A stretch of 40,569 nucleotides of DNA from Nocardioides sp. (lineage in GTDB: Bacteria > Actinomycetota > Actinomycetes > Propionibacteriales > Nocardioidaceae). Positions 7,081 to 15,537 of this stretch are shown piece by piece. The stretch is taken from the NCBI GenBank assembly GCA_002729525.1, contig PBYI01000044.1:1-40569 (forward strand), given 5' to 3'. The notes under the pieces are model-generated. The model was not told the origin of the DNA. It did not search any database and saw nothing but the letters and a program-made list of their open reading frames with translations. The first letter of the stretch is position 1. Each line of letters begins with the position of its first letter. The position numbers were made by a program, and so were the translations under genes.

Positions 7081-8958
7081 GTGACGCACGCCTACGAGGA
7101 GGTCGGCGCTCGCACCGCGTGGCGAGCGCCCGTCACGCACGCCCGGACGCGTCCGGGCCCCGCCGAGCCCCAGGTCCACGTGCACCCCGACCACGCCGAG
7201 TGGACCGACTTCTCCTCCATGGCGTCGCTCCAGCTCCTCACCGAGTCGGTGGCACGGATGATCGGCTTCGAGGTCGCCTGCCTGTCCGTCGTCATCGGCG
7301 AGGACCTGGTGACGGTGGCCTACTCCGGCCCCGAGGAGTTCCGCGACGAGGTCTTCCAGACCGACCACGTCTCGGTCCTCGACCCCGTGATCGCGCAGTC
7401 CGAGGCCTGGGGCCGCTTCCACTTCCTCGCCGAGGAGGACCGCCACGGCCACTTCCCGGGCCATTGGGTCGTCACGTCGGAGGGCCCGGCTCGCACCGCC
7501 CCGGTCGACGCCTGGCGACCGCTGGACTGCCTGATGGCCTTCCTCCACGACGACGACGGCAACCTCCGTGGCGTGCTGTCGGTCGACTCACCGCTCTCCG
7601 AGCGACGTCCGGACGCCACCCAGCGCGCCCTGCTGGAGCGGTACGCCGCGCACGCCGAGCGCAGCGTCGTGGGCGCCTTCGTCAGCGCCGAGCTGCGGCA
7701 GCAGATGTCGCACGCGGACGCCGCGCGTCGCGCCGTCCGCACCGCGTCCACGCCCACCCGGCCGATCCTGGAGGTGCTGGCCGAGGTGCACCGGGCCCTC
7801 GTCGACGTGCTCGGCGCGTCGGGCACCTGGATCGGCGTGCTCGGCCCCGACGGCCGCCCCACGACCGGCGCCCGCAGCCGCGACGGCGAGCCGGTCGACC
7901 TGCCGCCGGACGTGGCCGACCTGGCCGCGGCGGTCGCCGGCCGGCTCTGGCGCGAGCAGCGGCACCTGGTGGTCGGCACCGACGACGTCGTGCCGCAGCG
8001 CTCGTGGGGGACGACGGCCCACGACCAGCGCCTGTTCGTGCGCGCCAAGGAGCTCCTGGTGCGGCTGCGGCTCGGCAGCCTGCTCGTCGTACCGCTGGGG
8101 TCCGGCGACCAGTGCGTCGGGTTCCTCGCCCTGACCCGCCGCGCGAACGACCTCCCGTGGTCGACGATCGAGCAGACCTCGGCCCGTGAGATCGGGCACG
8201 ACCTGGGCGCGGCGCTGCAGGTGGCGACGGCGCTGGAGCGCGAGCGCCGGGTGGTGCGCGAGCTGCGCCAGCTCGACGACCACCGCACGCTCCTCATCGC
8301 CACGCTCTCCCACGAGCTGCGCAGCCCGCTGGCGGTGATCCGCGGCAACCTCGAGGTGGTCGGCGAGCTCGCCGAGGACCCCGACTCCGACCCGTTCCAC
8401 CAGGCGATGGTGCGCGGCGCGGACCGGATGCAGAAGGTCGTCGACGACCTGCTCCTCCTCACCCGGGTCAGCGACCCGCGACACCCGCTGGTGTGCGTGC
8501 CGGTCGACCTGCGGGCGGTCGTGCTCGACGTCGTCTCCCTGGTCGAGACCCAGGCCGACGCCAAGCAGATCTCCCTCCACGTCGGACTGCCGTCACAGCG
8601 GGCGCTGGTGCCCGGCGACGCCGTCGAGCTCGACCGGCTAGTCGGCAACCTCGTCAGCAACGCGGTGAAGTATTCCAACGAGGGCGGCTCGGTGAGCGTG
8701 ACCCTCGAGCACGTCGCCCACCAGGTCGTGCTCACCGTGACCGACACCGGCCTCGGCATCTCCGAGGAGGACCAGCAGGGACTCTTCCGGGCGTTCTTCC
8801 GCAGCTCCAACCCCGACGCCCAGCGCCGCCCGGGCACCGGCCTGGGCCTGTCCATCGTCGCGTCGGTCGCCGAGCGGCACGGCGGCACGATCGAGGTCGA
8901 CTCGACCCTCGGGCACGGCACGACGTTCACGGTGCGGCTGCCAGCCGAGGGGCCCTGA
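7081..8958 (+). CDS. orphan soluble sensor histidine kinase with two GAF domains
   Basis: 625 residues with no membrane helix. GAF-like regions lie at about 45-200 (FEVACLSVVIGEDLVTVAYSG ... LRGVLSVDSP) and about 225-375 (SGTWIGVLGPDG ... CVGFLALTRR). HisKA follows with LSHELRSPLAVI, phospho-acceptor H411. The HATPase part has N-box GNLVSNAVKYS, G1 DTGLGI and G2 GTGLGLSIV. GTG 7081 follows GGGAGGGGGTGC; the longer start at 7027 adds a poorly conserved-looking segment. No response regulator lies next to it, so it must signal to a regulator elsewhere. It probably senses a cytosolic ligand, redox or light state through GAF; I cannot tell which. Confidence 0.9.
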   Translation: MTHAYEEVGARTAWRAPVTHARTRPGPAEPQVHVHPDHAEWTDFSSMASLQLLTESVARMIGFEVACLSVVIGEDLVTVAYSGPEEFRDEVFQTDHVSVLDPVIAQSEAWGRFHFLAEEDRHGHFPGHWVVTSEGPARTAPVDAWRPLDCLMAFLHDDDGNLRGVLSVDSPLSERRPDATQRALLERYAAHAERSVVGAFVSAELRQQMSHADAARRAVRTASTPTRPILEVLAEVHRALVDVLGASGTWIGVLGPDGRPTTGARSRDGEPVDLPPDVADLAAAVAGRLWREQRHLVVGTDDVVPQRSWGTTAHDQRLFVRAKELLVRLRLGSLLVVPLGSGDQCVGFLALTRRANDLPWSTIEQTSAREIGHDLGAALQVATALERERRVVRELRQLDDHRTLLIATLSHELRSPLAVIRGNLEVVGELAEDPDSDPFHQAMVRGADRMQKVVDDLLLLTRVSDPRHPLVCVPVDLRAVVLDVVSLVETQADAKQISLHVGLPSQRALVPGDAVELDRLVGNLVSNAVKYSNEGGSVSVTLEHVAHQVVLTVTDTGLGISEEDQQGLFRAFFRSSNPDAQRRPGTGLGLSIVASVAERHGGTIEVDSTLGHGTTFTVRLPAEGP

Positions 8959-8999
8959 CGACGTACGCCGGCACGACGGCGTACGCCGCGGACGTCAGG
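8954..8999. terminator. bidirectional hairpin between convergent genes
   Basis: Inner stem CGTACGCCG (8962-8970) / CGGCGTACG (8977-8985), 9 bp perfect with a 6-base loop. Outer stem CCTGACG (8954-8960) / CGTCAGG (8993-8999), 7 bp perfect. The outer arms contain the stop codons of both facing genes (TGA 8956; TCA 8995). Confidence 0.75.
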
Positions 9000-9450
9000 C
9001 CGAGGCGCGTTCCGGCGCGGTGACCACCCGGGCCAGCCCGGCGAGCTGCTCGTCGGCCAGGGCCGCGACCCGCTCCGGGTCGAAGTCGGTCGCGGACAGC
9101 TCGACGCTGCGCAGGTCGTACCAGGCCAGCAGGCGCACCAGGGTGCCGTCGCCGTCGGGCGACAGCTCGAGCTCGGTGCGGTTGCGCAGGGGGCGGGACA
9201 GGCCGTCGTACCGCACCCGGACGCCGGGCTCGAGCTCGGCGACCACGGTCAGCAGCACGACGCGGCAGCGACCGAAGCGGGCGACCCGCTCGTAGCGCGA
9301 GCCGACTCCGCCGTCGCCCGACAGCCGGGTGACCCGCTCGGTCGTGCGGTCCCACTCCGGACGCCGGCGCAGGTCGCCGACCACGGGCCACACGCGAGCC
9401 GGGGCGACGTGCATCCGCAGCGAGCGTTCGACGACGGGCACGGCGAGCAC
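8995..9450 (-). CDS. SRPBCC-superfamily (START/polyketide cyclase-like) protein
   Basis: 151 residues. The fold pattern fits small lipid- or ligand-binding SRPBCC proteins: RSLRMHVAPARVWPVVGDLRR then PEWDRTTERVTRLSG near the N-terminus, central strands (SRYERVARFGRCRVVLLTVV, LEPGVRVRYDGLS) and a C-terminal helix (FDPERVAALADEQLAGLARV). GTG 9450 follows CCTCCTGGAG. Ligand unknown. It converges with the GAF kinase across the hairpin at 8954-8999. Confidence 0.8.
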   Translation of the reverse strand: MLAVPVVERSLRMHVAPARVWPVVGDLRRRPEWDRTTERVTRLSGDGGVGSRYERVARFGRCRVVLLTVVAELEPGVRVRYDGLSRPLRNRTELELSPDGDGTLVRLLAWYDLRSVELSATDFDPERVAALADEQLAGLARVVTAPERASA

Positions 9451-9636
9451 CTCCAGGAGGGCCAGGACGGGTGAGCCGGCGTCAGAGCGCTCGGCAGGCC
9501 TGGCGGGCTTGGCGGCGGGGCCGTCCAGGGGGGGCCGGCCCCGCCACTACTCACGATCCCTCGCGGATGTGACGCGCACCACCCCACCCACGGGTGACCG
9601 TCACGCCGGCGCGTCGACGTGAGGGAGCATGGGGGC

Positions 9637-10275
9637 GTGGTGGACGACGACCCCGGCCGCAGGCTGGCCGACTGGCTCGACGGCCTCGGCCTGCTGCCGT
9701 TCCTCGACGAGGCCGGCCTGCCGACCGTCGAGCGCACCGCCGACGGCACGGCGACCTGGCGCGACCCGCTCACCGACGCGGTGCTGAGCGACGCCGAGGT
9801 CGTCGACGTCGAGCAGCGGCTGCGCGCACACGGCACCGACCCGCGGTACGGCGTACCGGTGCCGCTCGTGCAGGTCGCCCGGCAGGCGCGGGTGCGCGCG
9901 GAGCTGCTGGCCTCGCCGACGTACACCTACGCGACGCTGGCCGCGCTGCGCGGCACCACCGAGAACGCCGTGCGGTACGACGTCGCCGCCGCCGCGCGCG
10001 ACCGCCGGCTGCTGCTGGTGCCGGCGGACCGGTGGACGCCGGAGGCGCTGGTGCCGGGCTTCCAGCTCGTCGCCGACGGGACCCCGCGCGAGGAGCTCGC
10101 CCCGGTGCTGGAGCCGCTGCTGCGCGCCGGCGGGGACCCGTGGCTGCTCTGGGGGTGGCTGACCCGACCGGCAGGTCTGCTCGGCGGGCTCGTGCCGGAG
10201 CGGGCCGCAGCCGACCGCGACGACCACGAGCTGGTCGTGGCCGCCGCGATCAGGCTGTCCGAGCGGCTCGCCTGA
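9637..10275 (+). CDS. MbcA/ParS/Xre antitoxin-like protein, solitary
   Basis: 212 residues. The C-terminal half fits the long form of the MbcA/ParS/Xre (DUF2384-type) family: a helix-turn-helix-like part (LLASPTYTYATLAALRGTTE then NAVRYDVAAAARDRRLLLVP), PGFQLVADGTPREELAPVL, then GGDPWLLWGWLTRPAGLLGG and a final helix. In toxin-antitoxin loci these sit next to a RES-domain toxin; none is adjacent here. GTG 9637 is preferred over 9619 because GGGAG lies 9 bases upstream. The family call is by pattern only. The 186-bp divergent gap before it contains a 10-bp hairpin, GGCGGGGCCG (9514-9523) / CGGCCCCGCC (9536-9545), of unknown use. Confidence 0.65.
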   Translation: MVDDDPGRRLADWLDGLGLLPFLDEAGLPTVERTADGTATWRDPLTDAVLSDAEVVDVEQRLRAHGTDPRYGVPVPLVQVARQARVRAELLASPTYTYATLAALRGTTENAVRYDVAAAARDRRLLLVPADRWTPEALVPGFQLVADGTPREELAPVLEPLLRAGGDPWLLWGWLTRPAGLLGGLVPERAAADRDDHELVVAAAIRLSERLA

Positions 10276-10305
10276 GCCGGTCCGGACCAAGGGTCGGTCA
10301 GCGGG

Positions 10306-10680
10306 TCACGCGAGCGCCTTGGCCTTGAGGGCGTCGAACTCGCCCTGGTCGATCGTGCCGGCGTCGAGCAGCGCCTTGGCCTGCGCGATCTGGTCGGCCG
10401 GGCTGGTGCCGGCGACCGAGCGCACGTAGTCCTCCTGCGCCTCGCGGACCTTCTCCGCCGACGCGGCACTGCGCTTGGCCATGCCGTCGCCCTTGGCGAT
10501 CAGGTAGACGAGCGAGGTCAGGAAGGGGATGAAGATCAGCCCGAGGACCCAGACCGCCTTGAGCCAGCCGGAGGACTCCCGGTCGCGGAACAGGTCGGTG
10601 ATGATCGAGAACATCACCATCAGGTAGGCCAGCAGGGCGAAGGCGACGATCATCGCCCAGAACACGTCCAGGAACGTCAT
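10306..10680 (-). CDS. PLDc_N plus SHOCT domain membrane protein
   Basis: 124 residues. Two membrane helices (about 5-28, VFWAMIVAFALLAYLMVMFS; about 43-63, VWVLGLIFIPFLTSLVYLIA) separated by FRDRESSGWLKA give the PLDc_N-type layout common in actinobacteria. A cytosolic linker follows, and a C-terminal SHOCT motif (about 94-123: DQIAQAKALLDAGTIDQGEF then DALKAKAL). The role of the family is unknown; SHOCT is thought to mediate assembly. ATG 10680 follows GGAGGAGAACC. It is divergent from the membrane protein at 10850. Confidence 0.85.
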   Translation of the reverse strand: MTFLDVFWAMIVAFALLAYLMVMFSIITDLFRDRESSGWLKAVWVLGLIFIPFLTSLVYLIAKGDGMAKRSAASAEKVREAQEDYVRSVAGTSPADQIAQAKALLDAGTIDQGEFDALKAKALA

Positions 10681-10754
10681 GGTTCTCCTCCGTGGGAGTC
10701 GTACGGGTGGTGAGGATGTCGCCCCACGATCGAGCCGTACGGGCCGCCGCACCC

Positions 10755-10771
10755 TCACCCGCACCGGGTGA
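10755..10771. promoter_or_regulatory. TCACCCG-CAC-CGGGTGA inverted repeat in a divergent intergenic region
   Basis: Perfect 7-bp arms with a 3-base centre, 75 bases upstream of the SHOCT gene and 79 upstream of 10850. A second hairpin (AGCCACC...GGTGGCT, 10772-10793) follows directly. Because both genes point away, an operator is more likely than a terminator. Confidence 0.4.
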
Positions 10772-10849
10772 AGCCACCCCTTCGGGTGGTGGCTAGCGTC
10801 ACCGCGTGCCTCGCGCCCTGAGCCTCGCGCCCGCTCCCGGAGCTGTCTC

Positions 10850-12010
10850 GTGACCGGGCGGGCCCGCGCGGTCGCCGCCGCCGTCTGCCTGGTGCTCGCC
10901 GCGGTGCTGCTGGTGCCCGCGACGCTCGGGTGGTGGGTGCGCACCACCGTCGAGGACACCGCGACGTACGTCGACACGGTGGGCCCGCTGGCCGACCAGG
11001 CGCCGGTGCAGGACGCGGTCGCCGACCGCGTCGCCGACCGGGTCGCCGAGCAGGTGGCCGACGCCGCGCTGCTCGACCGGGCAGCGGCGGCGCTCGAGGC
11101 GCAGGGCGTGCCGCCCGCGGTCGCACAGGCGATCACGCTGCTGCGCGAGCCGCTCCAGCAGGCGCTCGACGACCGGGTGCGGGCGCTGGCGGACCGGCTG
11201 GTCACCAGCCCGGCGTTCGCCGAGGGGTGGCGCGTCGCCAACGAGACCGCGCACCGCGAGCTGCTCGCCGTGCTGGAGAGCGACGACACCGCGCTGGTGT
11301 CCGACGACGGCACGATCAGCCTCCAGCTCGCCACCCTCGTCGACGCCCTCCAGGTCGCCCTGGTCGACGCCGGCGTGCCGGGGGCGGACCGGATCGAGCC
11401 GGCGGCCGTCACCCTGCCGCTGGTCGACTCCGAGCAGGTGCGCCAGGCGCAGACCGGCTACCGGCTCCTGCGCACCGCGACGCTCGCGCTGCTGGTGCTC
11501 GTGGTGGTGCTGACCGCGGCGGGGGTGCTGCTGGCCCGCGACCGCCGCCGCGCCGCCCGGCGTACGGCGATCGGGGCCGCGCTCGGGCTGCTGCTCCTCC
11601 TCGGGGTCGTCGCGTTCGCCCGCGGCCACGTCGTCGGCGCGCTGCCGACCGGCACCGACCCCGACGCCGTCGACGCGGTGCTGGAGGTGCTGACCGACCG
11701 GCTGCGGTCGTCGGTGCGGTGGACGGTACTACTCCTCCTCGTCACGGCCGCCGTGCTGGGCGTCGACCGCGCTCGCGCCCGGTCGTCGTACGACGCCGCG
11801 CGGGCCGCGCTCGAGCGGCTCGGCTCCTACGCGTGGTCGGGGCCCGCGGGCCTGGTGACCGCGGGTGCGGCAGTGCTGCTGGTGACGTTCCTGCCCTCGC
11901 CGGGGCCGTGGGTGGTGCTGCCGCTGGTGCTGCTGGCCGCCGCGGGTCTGGGCGTCGCGGCGATCGCCCGCCGCGACACCGGCACCAGCACCGGCACGGG
12001 CACCGGCTAG
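10850..12010 (+). CDS. conserved actinobacterial multi-pass membrane protein, function unknown
   Basis: 386 residues. One N-terminal helix (about 8-30) leads to a long extracytoplasmic region (about 31-203) rich in Ala/Val/Asp helices with a repeated VADRVADRVAEQVAD pattern. About five membrane helices follow (about 204-226, 240-258, 287-305, 328-345 and 350-372), then a Thr/Gly tail. I recognise the layout of a common actinobacterial integral membrane hypothetical but no function. GTG 10850 is the first start before the N-terminal helix. Its TAG overlaps the TAG of the convergent LuxR regulator through one CTAG (12007-12010). Confidence 0.8.
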   Translation: MTGRARAVAAAVCLVLAAVLLVPATLGWWVRTTVEDTATYVDTVGPLADQAPVQDAVADRVADRVAEQVADAALLDRAAAALEAQGVPPAVAQAITLLREPLQQALDDRVRALADRLVTSPAFAEGWRVANETAHRELLAVLESDDTALVSDDGTISLQLATLVDALQVALVDAGVPGADRIEPAAVTLPLVDSEQVRQAQTGYRLLRTATLALLVLVVVLTAAGVLLARDRRRAARRTAIGAALGLLLLLGVVAFARGHVVGALPTGTDPDAVDAVLEVLTDRLRSSVRWTVLLLLVTAAVLGVDRARARSSYDAARAALERLGSYAWSGPAGLVTAGAAVLLVTFLPSPGPWVVLPLVLLAAAGLGVAAIARRDTGTSTGTGTG

Positions 12011-14619
12011 AGCAGGCCCGCCCGGCGCGCCTCGGCGATCGCGTCGCGCCGCGAGGCGACCCCCAGCTTGCGGTAGACGCTGCGCAGGTGGGTCTTCACG
12101 GTGTTGACCGAGACCACCAGGCTCTCCGCGATCTCCTCGACCGTGCGCATCGTCGGGAGCTCACGCAGCACGTCGCTCTCGCGGTCGGTGAGCGGTACCG
12201 ACGGTCCGACCGGACCGCAGGCCCGGTCGAGCACCTCGCCGACCAGGTCCTCGTGCCGGCCCCACCCGCCACGCTGCTCTCGCAGCACCTCGACCACGGG
12301 CTCGCCGCCCACCTCCACGACGGGACGCAGCGCCCCGAGGGCGTCGACGTGGGTGAGCGCCTCGCGCAGCGCCGTCACCGCGAGGTAGCGGTCGCCGTCC
12401 TCGGCGTGCACCCGGGCGACCAGGAGCTGCGCCTCCAGCCGGGTCAGCGGCACGGTGCAGGGGACCTCGCCGGTCGCTACGTCGCGCAGATCGGACAGCC
12501 CGGCCCGCCGCTGCCCGCGGGCGATCAGGCGCAGCGCCTCGACCACGGCCGGCTCGCCGGGCAGCGCGACCCGGCGGCCGAGCACCGCGGCCACCTCGCG
12601 CAGCCGCTCGGGCCGCTGGGTGGCGTGGCTGAGGTAGGCGTCCGCCATCGCGACGGCGGCGACGACGTCGGGCGCGACGTACCGGCCCAGCACGGGCTGC
12701 CAGAGCCGGTGCAACCGGTCGGCCTCGTCGCCGGCACCGTCGTCGGTGCCGTGCGCGGTCGCCCAGCCGAGCGCCTCGACGCCGGTGCGGGTGGTGAGGT
12801 CGTCGCGCTCGCCGACGAGGGCCGCGGCGCGGAGGACGTGGTGGCGGGCGCGGACGTCCTCCAGCGTGGCCCGGGCCGTCCAGCCGGCCAGCAGGTGCAG
12901 CATCGTGCAGCGGGCGCTGTCGCCCCACCCGCGCCGCTCGGCGACCGCGAACCCGGCGGCGACGTGCTCCCGACACCGCCGTACATCGGTCCGCGCGGCC
13001 GCCGCGGCCCCACGGAAGGAGTGCAGCTCGACCAGGACGGCGTCGCGGCCCCGGCCGAGCGCGAGCCGCAGCGCGTGCTCGAGCTCGACGTCGGCCTCGT
13101 CGAGCAGACCCAGCCGCACCAGCGCCGCCCCGCGGACCGTGCGGGCGACCATCTCGACGTCGACGGGGAGGTCGTCCGCGACCGGGGCGGGCACCGCCGC
13201 CGCGGCGGGTCGGTCGGACCCGACGGCCGCCCGCGCGTCGAGCCGGGCGACGTACAGCCCGAGCGCGGTGCGCAGCGCCCCGGCCGACGCCGGGGCGACG
13301 GTCGGCAGGTCGCCGGGACCGGGCTCGACGAGCTGGACGGCGGCCTCGGCCTGGCGTCCGGTGTCGAGCAGCGCGTAGGCGCGCACGAGTCGGGTCCACG
13401 GACCACGCGGCCCTCCCCCGGTGTGCTGGAGGACGTCCAGCAGCCGCGCACCGTGCCCGTCGGCGACCAGGCCGGTGCCGACGACGGCCAGCACGTCGTC
13501 GAGGACCGCCCCGTCGCCGCAGTCGCGGGCGTGCACGACGGCCGCGACGTCGTCGCCGCGCTGGAGGTACCACCGGGCGGCGGCGCGGTGCCGGCGTCGG
13601 GCGGCCGGCAGGTCGCGGCGCAGCTGCTCGCCCCGGAGGTAGGCCCGCAGGCTGGCGTGCAGCCGGTAGCCGAGGCCGTCCGCAGGGCGGTCCGCGCGCT
13701 CGGCCCGCACCAGGCTGGTGGCCTGGGCAACCCCCTCGAGCACGGCGCCCGCGTCGGCACGTCCGCTGACCTCCACCACCAGGTCCAGGGGTACGACGTC
13801 GTCGAGCGCGGCCGCCATCAGCACGTCGACGGCCTCCGCCGACTGCCGCCGCAGCGTCTCGACGAACAGCGCGTCGAAGAGGACGCTCTCGCCGTCCCAG
13901 ACCGCGGCCGGCGCCGAGCCGGCCTCCACGGCGGCCGCCATCAGTCGGGCGAGCGCCGGCCAGCCCTCCGTGGCCGTCCACACCTGACGGCGCTCGGCCG
14001 GGCTCAGGGCCGCCGACACCTCGTCGGTCTCCTCGACGGTGAACGCGAGGTCGGTGGCGCGCAGGTCGAGCATCCGACCACTCAGGCGCAGGTCGAGGCA
14101 GACCCGCAGCGGAGGCACCGAGCGGCTGAGCAGCGCCGTACGGCAGCTCGACGGCAGTCGGCGCACCAGCAGGTCCAGGTCGCCCAGGACGCCGGGGTCG
14201 TGGACGAGGTGGACGTCGTCCAGCACGAGCAGCACCCGGGAGCCGGCGAGGGCGTCGAGGAGCTCGAGCACGAAGTCGAGGTCACCGGCCCGATCGGGCG
14301 GGGCGAGGGGCGCGAGGGCGTCGCGGAGCTCGCCCGACCCTCGTCCGGCCGCGACGGACAGCGCGCGGAGGATCTCGGCCCAGAACAGACGCGGGTGGGC
14401 GACGGCCTCGGTCAGGTCGACCCAGGCGACCTCCCACCCGTCGTCGAGCGCGTGGCCTGCCCAGGCCCGCGCCAGCGTGGTCTTGCCGAAACCCGGCGGG
14501 GCCGCCATGACGACGGTGGAGCAGACCGCGCCGTCCTCGAGCACCCGTCGCAGGAGATCGTCGAGCCGCGACCGAGGGACCACGTCTGCCGTGGCGGGTG
14601 CGAGCGTCGTGTGCCGCAT
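12007..14619 (-). CDS. large MalT-like (STAND) ATPase regulator with LuxR helix-turn-helix
   Basis: 870 residues. The N-terminal NTPase has Walker A APPGFGKTT (40-48) and Walker B LLVLDDVH (about 129-136), then LLSRSVPPLRVCLDLRLSG-like sensor segments. A long helical middle (about 300-790) of TPR-like repeats follows (for example RGAALVRLGLLDEADVELEHA). A LuxR helix-turn-helix ends the protein (about 805-868: LTDRESDVLRELPTM, then VSVNTVKTHLRSVYRKLG). Such proteins switch on binding ATP and an inducer, then activate nearby promoters. ATG 14619 follows AGGGGTCCCCG. Its upstream gap contains GGGACCC twice (14622, 14656). Target unknown; no catabolic cluster is adjacent. Confidence 0.92.
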   Translation of the reverse strand: MRHTTLAPATADVVPRSRLDDLLRRVLEDGAVCSTVVMAAPPGFGKTTLARAWAGHALDDGWEVAWVDLTEAVAHPRLFWAEILRALSVAAGRGSGELRDALAPLAPPDRAGDLDFVLELLDALAGSRVLLVLDDVHLVHDPGVLGDLDLLVRRLPSSCRTALLSRSVPPLRVCLDLRLSGRMLDLRATDLAFTVEETDEVSAALSPAERRQVWTATEGWPALARLMAAAVEAGSAPAAVWDGESVLFDALFVETLRRQSAEAVDVLMAAALDDVVPLDLVVEVSGRADAGAVLEGVAQATSLVRAERADRPADGLGYRLHASLRAYLRGEQLRRDLPAARRRHRAAARWYLQRGDDVAAVVHARDCGDGAVLDDVLAVVGTGLVADGHGARLLDVLQHTGGGPRGPWTRLVRAYALLDTGRQAEAAVQLVEPGPGDLPTVAPASAGALRTALGLYVARLDARAAVGSDRPAAAAVPAPVADDLPVDVEMVARTVRGAALVRLGLLDEADVELEHALRLALGRGRDAVLVELHSFRGAAAAARTDVRRCREHVAAGFAVAERRGWGDSARCTMLHLLAGWTARATLEDVRARHHVLRAAALVGERDDLTTRTGVEALGWATAHGTDDGAGDEADRLHRLWQPVLGRYVAPDVVAAVAMADAYLSHATQRPERLREVAAVLGRRVALPGEPAVVEALRLIARGQRRAGLSDLRDVATGEVPCTVPLTRLEAQLLVARVHAEDGDRYLAVTALREALTHVDALGALRPVVEVGGEPVVEVLREQRGGWGRHEDLVGEVLDRACGPVGPSVPLTDRESDVLRELPTMRTVEEIAESLVVSVNTVKTHLRSVYRKLGVASRRDAIAEARRAGLL

Positions 14620-14728
14620 CGGGGACCCCTAGCGTTTCCTGGACTTGCCAGCGTAGGGACCCGGAAGGGTGATGTCGCGGGTCCCGCGCCAACTCCAGAC
14701 AAAGGTCCTGGTATGCGCGTCTCCCCGT

Positions 14729-14956
14729 CTAGTCGGGCAGCCGCCGCATCTCCACCACGGTCAGACCGAGCGTCCGGAAGCGGTCGAGCAGCCCGTGCAG
14801 GTGCGCGTCGTCCTCGACGGGGCCGTAGAGCACGGTGCCGCCGGTGGCGCCCGGGGCGACGGTCAGCTCGGGGAAGGAGGCCGCAGCGGTGTCGGAGATA
14901 CGCCCCCGTACGTGGAACTCGTAGCGCACCGCGCCGGGCCAGCCGAGCGGGCTCAC
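14729..14956 (-). CDS. small conserved protein, function unknown
   Basis: 75 residues: VRYEFHVRGRISDTAAASFP, then TGGTVLYGPVEDDAHLHGLL and DRFRTLGLTVVEMRRL. The GPVxDxAxLHGLLxRxRxLGL pattern is widespread in actinobacterial hypotheticals next to membrane proteins; no function is established that I know of. GTG 14956 overlaps the upstream gene's stop as GTGA (14953-14956), so it is translationally coupled to the DUF7144 protein. Confidence 0.75.
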   Translation of the reverse strand: MSPLGWPGAVRYEFHVRGRISDTAAASFPELTVAPGATGGTVLYGPVEDDAHLHGLLDRFRTLGLTVVEMRRLPD

Positions 14957-15363
14957 AGCCGTTCGACCTCCTCGCCGTGCACGAGGATCGCCCAGACCAC
15001 GAGCGTCTCCATGATCAGGGTGACGGTCGCCGGCAGCGGCGCGGAGGGCAGCAGGGTCAGCTGGACGACCATGTTCGTCACCACGAGGCCGAGAGCGACC
15101 CACCGCGCCCAGGCCTGACCCAGCAGGACGGCGATACCGGTGACGAGCAGCACGAGTCCCCAGACCGTGTTGACCCAGCCCCACGCGGTCACGTCCAGCA
15201 CCAGGACCGCCCCGGGCACGGTCACGAAGACGTCGTCGGACAGCACGGCGGTCAGACCGCGCACGAGGTGGAAGGCGCCCACCAGGAACACCATCACCGC
15301 GGCGAACGCGATCCAACCGGTCCACAGGGTGATCGGCCCGGACGGGCGGGTGCGCGACGTCAT
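14953..15363 (-). CDS. DUF7144-type four-helix membrane protein
   Basis: 136 residues. Four membrane helices: WTGWIAFAAVMVFLVGAFHL, VPGAVLVLDVTAWGWVNTVW/GLVLLVTGIAVLL, WARWVALGLVVTNMVVQL and a C-terminal TLIMETLVVWAILV. The WTGWIAFA, DVTAWGW and GQAWARW signatures fit DUF7144. Function unknown. ATG 15363 follows AGGAGAGGACC. It is the first gene of a two-gene coupled unit. Confidence 0.85.
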   Translation of the reverse strand: MTSRTRPSGPITLWTGWIAFAAVMVFLVGAFHLVRGLTAVLSDDVFVTVPGAVLVLDVTAWGWVNTVWGLVLLVTGIAVLLGQAWARWVALGLVVTNMVVQLTLLPSAPLPATVTLIMETLVVWAILVHGEEVERL

Positions 15364-15537
15364 GCGTGGTCCTCTCCTGCCGGTGCTGCGGCTGCCGCAG
15401 CTTGCCGTGAGGAGGTCCAGCGTGGTCAGGCACCGGTGGGCGAGCCTCATCCGTGGCGGGTGAGTCGGCCGGTCGGAGGCCCCGACGACGATGGACGGCG
15501 TCGCGGGCCGCCCGGTGCGCGGCGGGGAGGTGACGTC

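Noticed and set aside
10279..10288. GGTCCGGACC palindrome between the convergent genes ending at 10275 and 10306
   Set aside because: Fully palindromic with no loop; too short to call as a terminator or operator.
14676..14688. CGCGGG-T-CCCGCG upstream of the large LuxR gene
   Set aside because: A one-base loop cannot form a normal terminator hairpin, and such short GC palindromes are expected by chance here.
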